DNA from: Lepus europaeus
Lineage: Eukaryota; Chordata; Mammalia; Lagomorpha; Leporidae
Assembly (NCBI RefSeq): GCF_033115175.1
Contig: NC_084837.1
Coordinates: 23,374,266 to 23,438,265, forward strand
Reading direction: 5' to 3'
Length of the DNA stretch: 64,000 nucleotides
Made by a program: the position numbers and the translations under genes. Shown piece by piece: positions 59,340-64,000 of this stretch. Position 1 is the stretch's first letter. Each line of letters starts with the position of its first letter. The notes beneath the pieces were generated by a model. It saw only the letters and a program-made list of their open reading frames with translations. It made no database searches and was not told the DNA's origin.

Positions 59340-60066
59340 CTTTTTTTTTTTTTACGATTTTATTTACTTGTTTGAAAGTCAGAGTTACACACAGAGAGAA
59401 GGAGAGGCAGAGAGAAAGGGAGAGGTCTTCCATCTGCTGGTTCACTCCCCAGCTGGCCAAAATGGCCGGAACTGAGCTGATCTGAAGCCAGGAGCCAGGA
59501 GCTTCTTCTGGGTCTCCCACACAGGTGAATGGGCCCAAGGATTTGGGTCATCTTCCACTACTGTCCCAGGCCATAGCAGAGAGCTAGATCAGAAGTGGAG
59601 TGCTGGCCGGCGCCACGGCTCAATAGGCTAATCCTCCGCCTAGCGGCGCCGGCACACCGGGTTCTAGTCTTGGTCGGGGCACCGATCCTGTCCCGGTTGC
59701 CCCTCTTCCAGGCCAGCTCTCTGCTGTGGACAGGGAGTGTAGTGGAGGATGGCCCAAGTGCTTGGGCCCTGCACCCCATGGGAAACCAGGAGAAGCACCT
59801 GGCTCCTGCCATCGGATCAGCGCGGTGCGCCGGCCGCAGCGCGCTACCGCGGCGGCCATTGGAGGGTGAACCAACGGCAAAAGGAAGACCTTTCTCTCTG
59901 TCTCTGTCTCTCACTGTCCACTCTGCCTGTCAAAAATAAAAATTAAAAAAAAAATTAAAAATAAAAATAAAAATTAGAAGTGGAGTGCTGGGACTCGAAC
60001 TGGCGCCCATACGGGATGGCGGCACTGCAGGCTGCAACTTTACTCGCTATGTCACAGTGCCAGCTC
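59340..60066 (-). mobile_element. CSINE, outer copy, split by a young CSINE
   Basis: Preceded by (CTT)n 59325-59342; gaaagtcagagttacacac to gagagctagatc, then after the insert ggactcgaactggcgccca to cagtgccagctccc. Confidence 0.9.
59606..59975 (+). mobile_element. Young CSINE (C2-like) nested, with target-site duplication
   Basis: Flanked by AGAAGTGGAGTGCTG at 59591-59605 and 59976-59990. Tail of AAAAT repeats. Confidence 0.94.
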
Positions 60067-60677
60067 CCTGCTTTTCTTCTGAAACATGAGGCTTTATTCC
60101 TTTGGTGCCCCTTGTTTCTTATTGTGACTCAGTTTTGATGACTTAATTTTCAGTTATTAGTACTGTGACCATGCGAACGATGTTTATTTACTCTGCAAAC
60201 GAGTTCCAAGATAAGCATCTTATTAAGATCTGTGGGAGCTTCAGGGATGTTTGAGACATAATCCCTGCTCCAGGAATTTAGAGAGTGGACCATTTTGTGT
60301 TGGAAATATGAAGGAGAAAATGTCATAAAAGGTTACATACTAATGCTAACAGGAGCTTGAGAGTGCACATTCTCTGTGATCTCCCAGTTTCACTTCATTT
60401 GGATACACACACCCAGAAGGGTGATTGCTGGTCCTCATGGGATTTCTATTGCTAGTTTTTTAGGAACCTGCATACTATTTTCCAAAACAACTTAGCTAAT
60501 TTACATTCCCCCAACAGTGTATAAGAGTTCCCTTGTCTGCACATCCTCCCCAGCATTTGTTATCATTCATCTTTTTGAAAATAGCCCAGCAAACAGGTGT
60601 GAGGGGATCTAATTGTGGTTCTGATTTGCATTTCCCTGCCGCTGAGTGCTGTTGGCCATTCTGTTCTCCTCCTTTGT

Positions 60678-61013
60678 CATTTATTTATTTATTTAAAGGC
60701 ACAGTGACTCACAGAAGGAGAGAGAGCCAGAGACTGAGACTGAGAAAGAGGGATCTTCCATCTGCTGGTTCATTCCTCAAATGGCCCCCACAGCCAGGGC
60801 TGGGCCATGCTGATGTCTATAGCCAGGCATTCCATTCTGGTGCCTCATATGGGTGGCAAGGCCCAGGCACTTAGGCTGTCTTCTACCGTCTTCACAGGCA
60901 CATTTACAGGAAGCTGGATTGGAGGTAGAACAGCCGGGTTAGAACCAGCGCACCAATGTAGCATGCTGGGATTGCAAGCTGTGGCTTAACCTGCTGGCCC
61001 ACAATGCTGCCCC
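60678..61013 (-). mobile_element. CSINE, old, inside the inverted L1 arm
   Basis: tcatttatttatttatttaa to cccacaatgctgcccc. Confidence 0.83.
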
Positions 61014-61120
61014 TTTTTTGTACATTTTAAAAATCAAATTGTTGCTTTGCTATTGATTTTCTTTCCTTGTAGTCTCATGTTAGTTTGTTTTGCTGTTGAT
61101 TTCAGTTTCTTACATTCTCA

Positions 61121-61152
61121 CTTGATCTTAGGCAAAAGGCCGAGAAGTGATC
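61121..61152 (-). pseudogene. U2 snRNA 5'-end fragment (about nt 1-31), with flanking direct repeats
   Basis: On the minus strand the 32 bases read gATCACTTCTCGGCCTTTTG followed by CCTAAGATCAAG. This matches the first 31 nt of U2 snRNA except for two substitutions (positions 4 and 20), and includes the branch-site-facing 5' domain start. It is flanked by a 12-bp perfect direct repeat CTTACATTCTCA (61109-61120 and 61153-61164). There is no Sm site, stem-loop II-IV or promoter, so it is a dead fragment. It sits at the junction of an inverted L1. Confidence 0.85.
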
Positions 61153-61446
61153 CTTACATTCTCATGTTAGTTTCAGCACTACTCATCATAGCCAAGTTAG
61201 GGGTCCAATAGTGGGTGAACAGATGAAGAATATGGGTGTACATATATACATATATATACAAAAATATTGTACAGCCTTAAGAAAAAAGACATTATGTCAT
61301 TTACAACAATATAGATCACAACTGGAGGGCTTTTTGCTACATGAAGAGGGCACAGAGAGACAAATATTATATGATCCTACTTACATGTAGACTTTAGAAA
61401 AAATTGATCACGTGGAAACAGGATAGAAAGGTGCTTAGCAGGGGAA

Positions 61447-61492
61447 TGAGAGCAGCAGGTAGGGTAGGGTTGGGGTTGGGATTGGGGAAACG
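61447..61492 (+). other. G-rich tract with quadruplex potential in the L1 3' UTR
   Basis: Six or more GGG/GGGG runs separated by 1-3 bases (GTAGGGTAGGGTTGGGGTTG then GGATTGGGG). Fits the known G-rich element of L1 3' UTRs. Confidence 0.65.
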
Positions 61493-62137
61493 GGAGAGAA
61501 CACGTTAGTGATCTTTTGAATTGCGAGGTAACTAAAGTTAACAATAATGTCTGCTAATATTTTGAAATTGCTGAAAGAATCGATTTATAATGGTCTTACC
61601 ACAAAAATGATAAGTAGTGAGGTGATGAATATGTTCATTAGCTCAATTTAATCTCTCTACAATGTATATATAGATCAAAGCACATTGTACTGAATAAAAA
61701 TACACAATTATTATGTCAGTTAAAAGTAATTTTTAGAGAAGTTTTCTCACTGGGTTCCATGAGTGTCCTCTCTGCATAGGGACTGGGTCTTGAAACATCT
61801 TTCTCTCTCCAATGTCAAGTTCAATCTGGCAGGGCCTTCAGTTCATTGAGTTGAACTTCACTCAGTCCAGGAGCTGGGTGAAGAGGAAACAGGATGACCA
61901 CTTACAAGATGGAGAGTGTGATGGGGAAGGCTCGGTGGGCCCTGTGGACAGGAGTAACGAAGCTTCCAGGTGGAGGTGGGATTATGGTAATACGTACATG
62001 TAGCACAGTGCAGACATTAAAATCAGGGTTCCCCAGGCCCACTGGGATCTCAGATGGGTTGGTGACTTTTTACCATGTGCTGATCCACCAGGCAGTAGTG
62101 GAGAGCCATAGGCCTTACAGTAAGATATATCTCAGTG

Positions 62138-62171
62138 CTTTTTAAAAAACATTTATTAATTTGAAAGGCAG

Positions 62172-62213
<42 letters not shown>

Positions 62214-62394
62214 TTTCCATCAACAGGTTCACTCCCCAAATGGCTGCAACAGGAAGGTCTGGGCCAGGCAGAAGCCAGGAGTCGGGAATTCCATCCTGGT
62301 CTCCCACATGAATGGCAGGGGCCCACGGTATTGGGTAATCTTCCACTGCCTTCCCAGGTGCATTAGCTGGATCAGGAGCCAAGCAGCAGCCTGG
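62138..62394 (-). mobile_element. CSINE, old, 5' head lost, with (GA)n
   Basis: cattttattaatttgaaagg-like start, (GA)n at 62177-62208, breaks off at agcagcctgg where the next copy is inserted. Confidence 0.8.
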
Positions 62395-62408
62395 CTCAAT
62401 TTCTTCTT

Positions 62409-62765
62409 CCTCTTCCTCCTCTTCTTCCTCTTCCTCTGCTTTTTTTTTTTGACAGGCAGAGTTAGACAGTGAGAGACAGAGAGAAAGGTCTTCCTTTTCC
62501 GTTGGTTCACCCCTCAAATGGCCACTCCGGCCGGCGCGCTGCGCAGATCCGAAGCCAGGAGCCAGGTGCTTCTCCTGGTCTCCCATGCGGGTGCAGGGCC
62601 CAAGGACTTGGGCCATCCTCCACTGCATTCCCGGGCCATAGCAGAGAGCTGGCCTGGAAGAGGGGCAACCGGGATAGAACCGGCACCCCAACTGGGACGA
62701 GAACCTGGGGTGCCAGTGCCGGCGCCTCAGGCAGAGGATTAGCCTGTTAAGCCACGGCGCCGGCC
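62409..62765 (-). mobile_element. Young CSINE (C2-like) with target-site duplication and (CTT/CCT) tail
   Basis: Flanked by CTCAATTTCTTCTT at 62395-62408 and 62766-62779. Its tail has evolved into CTTCTTCC-type repeats. Confidence 0.92.
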
Positions 62766-62779
62766 CTCAATTTCTTCTT

Positions 62780-63169
62780 AAAAGTGCTGGCAGTTCCCTG
62801 GCTGAGTGCTACATGCTCAGGACCAGCCCTGGCTCTGTCACCTGCTCACATCACCTCCCCTCTGGGAAATGAGAGGCTGTTCTCGACTACAGAGGGCCCT
62901 TGCCACATGTGGCTATGAAATGTGCTTAGTGCCTATAAGACACACACTGGATTTCAAATTCAAAACAAAACAAGGAAACCATTCTATGAATAAATGCAGT
63001 ATCGATGACATTTTGAACTAACATTTTGCACGCATTAGGTTTAATACATTTTAAAAATAAATGCCACCTGTGTCTTCTTGCTCTTTGGATGTGGCTCCTA
63101 GAAAAATCTACATTACATTTCAGCGATTCCCTACAGATTCCTTTCCGCTTTAAGGCCGCCAGAGTCACG
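62780..63169. other. Intergenic flank left of the ERO1A island
   Basis: No gene or repeat recognised; CpG content begins to rise near 63150. Confidence 0.55.
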
Positions 63170-64000
63170 GCGGACACGTAATCGTTTGATTTCCTTGCAT
63201 TGCGCGGGGTGGGGCGGAGCCCCGCACCAAATCACCGGCCCCCGGGCTTGGGCTCGCGCTCCGGCCGCGGGAACGACCCCGACTCCCGCGCGGGGCGTGG
63301 GGCGTGGGGCGCGTGCGCCGCTGGCGATCCGGGTTCCGGGGGGCGGGCCGGGGCGCGGGCCCGTGCGTCAGCCTCACGCGCCGGGAAGGAAGCCGGCCCG
63401 AGGCCCCGGCGGCCGGCGCGGGCGCCGCGGCACGTCCGCAGGCTCGGCCGGGAGGTGGCGGCCGCTGAGAGGCGGGAGAGCCGAGGGCGGGCCGGGGAGG
63501 CGGCCCGGAGGTGGGGCGCCGCCGGGCTTCATCTGAGGGCGCGCGGCCTGCGCCCGGCTGCTGGGGACGCTGAGGCGCGGGCGACACGCTGCCGGAGCGG
63601 CCATGGGCCGCGGCCGGGGCTTCCTGATCGGCCTGCTGGGCGCCGTGTGGCTGCTGGGCGCGGGCCGCGGCGGGCAGCAGCCGCCGGAGACGGCGGCGCA
63701 GAGGTGCTTCTGCCAGGTGAGGGCGTGCGCCTCGGCGCCGGTGGCCGCGCCGCGCCGGTGCGGGGCCGGGGTGCGTCTTGGCGTGGACGTCGTCCGCAGG
63801 GAACGAGAGCTGCGGGCCGGGGCCGAGGGCTGGGCGGCTCGCCTGGGTCGGCGGGGGCCGGCGCGCCGGGCGAGGGGCGTGGGTGCCCCCTCTGGGGTCT
63901 TCCTCCGTTGCCTTCTGCACCCTTGTGGGCCTGCCCCGCCGGGAGAGGGCGTGCGCGGTGTGCACGCCCACGCAGCGTGGGCTGTTTTCACAGATCCTGG
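63170..64000 (+). promoter_or_regulatory. ERO1A: ERO1A CpG-island promoter and first intron start
   Basis: Very GC- and CpG-rich from about 63180 to the window edge. Three GCGTG cores, matching the hypoxia-response core RCGTG, lie in a short tandem GGGGCGTG-like array at 63295-63299, 63302-63306 and 63311-63315. A CGTCA half-site is at 63365-63369. ERO1A is a known hypoxia- and ER-stress-induced gene, so these are reasonable HIF and ATF candidates. Bases 63717-64000 are intron 1, still inside the island, with no other coding signal. Confidence 0.8.
63603..63716 (+). CDS. ERO1A: ERO1A coding exon 1 (ER oxidoreductin 1 alpha), partial gene
   Basis: ERO1A is the flavoprotein thiol oxidase of the ER lumen that reoxidises protein disulfide isomerase, using O2 and producing H2O2. 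The exon has 38 codons, from ATG at 63603 to CAG before donor gtgagg, ending in phase 0. It reads MGRGRGFLIGLLGAVWLLGA, a signal peptide (about residues 1-23, hydrophobic core FLIGLLGAVWLL), followed by EQ/PETAAQRCFCQ-like sequence (QQPPETAAQRCFCQ) with Cys35 and Cys37, cysteines known in the human protein. It matches the human start closely and is in the expected orientation relative to PSMC6. The remaining exons are to the right of the window. The ATG was chosen because it is the first in frame with the signal peptide. Confidence 0.96.

Larger units (their letters stand above)
60345..61725. mobile_element. Old L1 (L1M-type) with inverted 5' part
   Basis: The segment 60345-61070 (minus a CSINE at 60678-61013) is antisense L1, with phrases such as CAACAGTGTATAAGAG and GATTTGCATTTCCCTG. 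The segment from about 61165 to 61725 is sense L1 3' end (catagccaag, acagccttaag, gacaaatattat, then 3' UTR accacaaaaatgataa). The two parts adjoin in L1 coordinates, as expected from twin priming. It contains a G-rich tract at 61447-61492. Non-coding. Confidence 0.75.

Noticed and set aside
63165-63991. Minus-strand open frames of 268 and 205 codons across the ERO1A first exon.
   Set aside because: Shadow of a CpG island on the opposite strand of a recognised exon; low-complexity Arg/Pro/Ala composition.

Overview
This is a 64 kb piece of a mammalian nuclear genome, almost certainly from a lagomorph and most likely rabbit. Two things point there. The same tRNA-derived SINE, the lagomorph C repeat (CSINE), occurs about 70 times. 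Three conserved vertebrate genes lie in the order and orientation known for the human 14q22 STYX-PSMC6-ERO1A neighbourhood. There are no bacterial, phage, CRISPR or operon features.

Layout. (1) 298-22901, minus strand: STYX, the pseudophosphatase of the dual-specificity phosphatase family. Ten coding exons are present with GT-AG junctions and a continuous frame. The last coding exon, about 24 codons, lies off the left edge. Its promoter CpG island is about 22330-23560. Intron 9 carries a processed PCMT1 pseudogene with target-site duplications. (2) 25559-50747, minus strand: PSMC6 (Rpt4/p42), a proteasome 19S AAA-ATPase, complete in 14 coding exons (389 codons plus stop), with a CpG-island promoter about 49950-51020 and an in-frame upstream ATG that would add 14 residues. 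(3) 50790-63170: an intergenic stretch made mostly of old repeats, including an L2 LINE in antisense, a rearranged L1 and a short U2 snRNA fragment. (4) 63603-63716, plus strand: first coding exon of ERO1A, an ER thiol oxidase, inside a third CpG island that runs to the right edge.

The remainder is interspersed repeat: CSINEs of several ages (many nested, the young ones with exact target-site duplications), L1M-type and L2 LINE fossils, a MIR, mariner-like MITEs, an LTR-like block and simple repeats. STYX, PSMC6 and ERO1A act in different processes (pseudophosphatase signalling and scaffolding, protein degradation, ER disulfide formation). They are neighbours by conserved synteny, not an operon. 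I do not see an undescribed multi-gene system. The observations worth following are structural: the U2 fragment with 12-bp direct repeats at the junction of an inverted L1, a closely spaced inverted pair of young SINEs beside STYX exon 3, a 21-G run at a SINE 5' end, the strand bias of SINEs inside the genes, and the alternative PSMC6 start.

Exon boundaries were set by reading the reverse complement, requiring AG/GT flanks and an unbroken frame. Repeat boundaries are approximate, within about 10 bases, except where a target-site duplication is given. Repeat family names come from recognition of consensus phrases and were not checked with a search.
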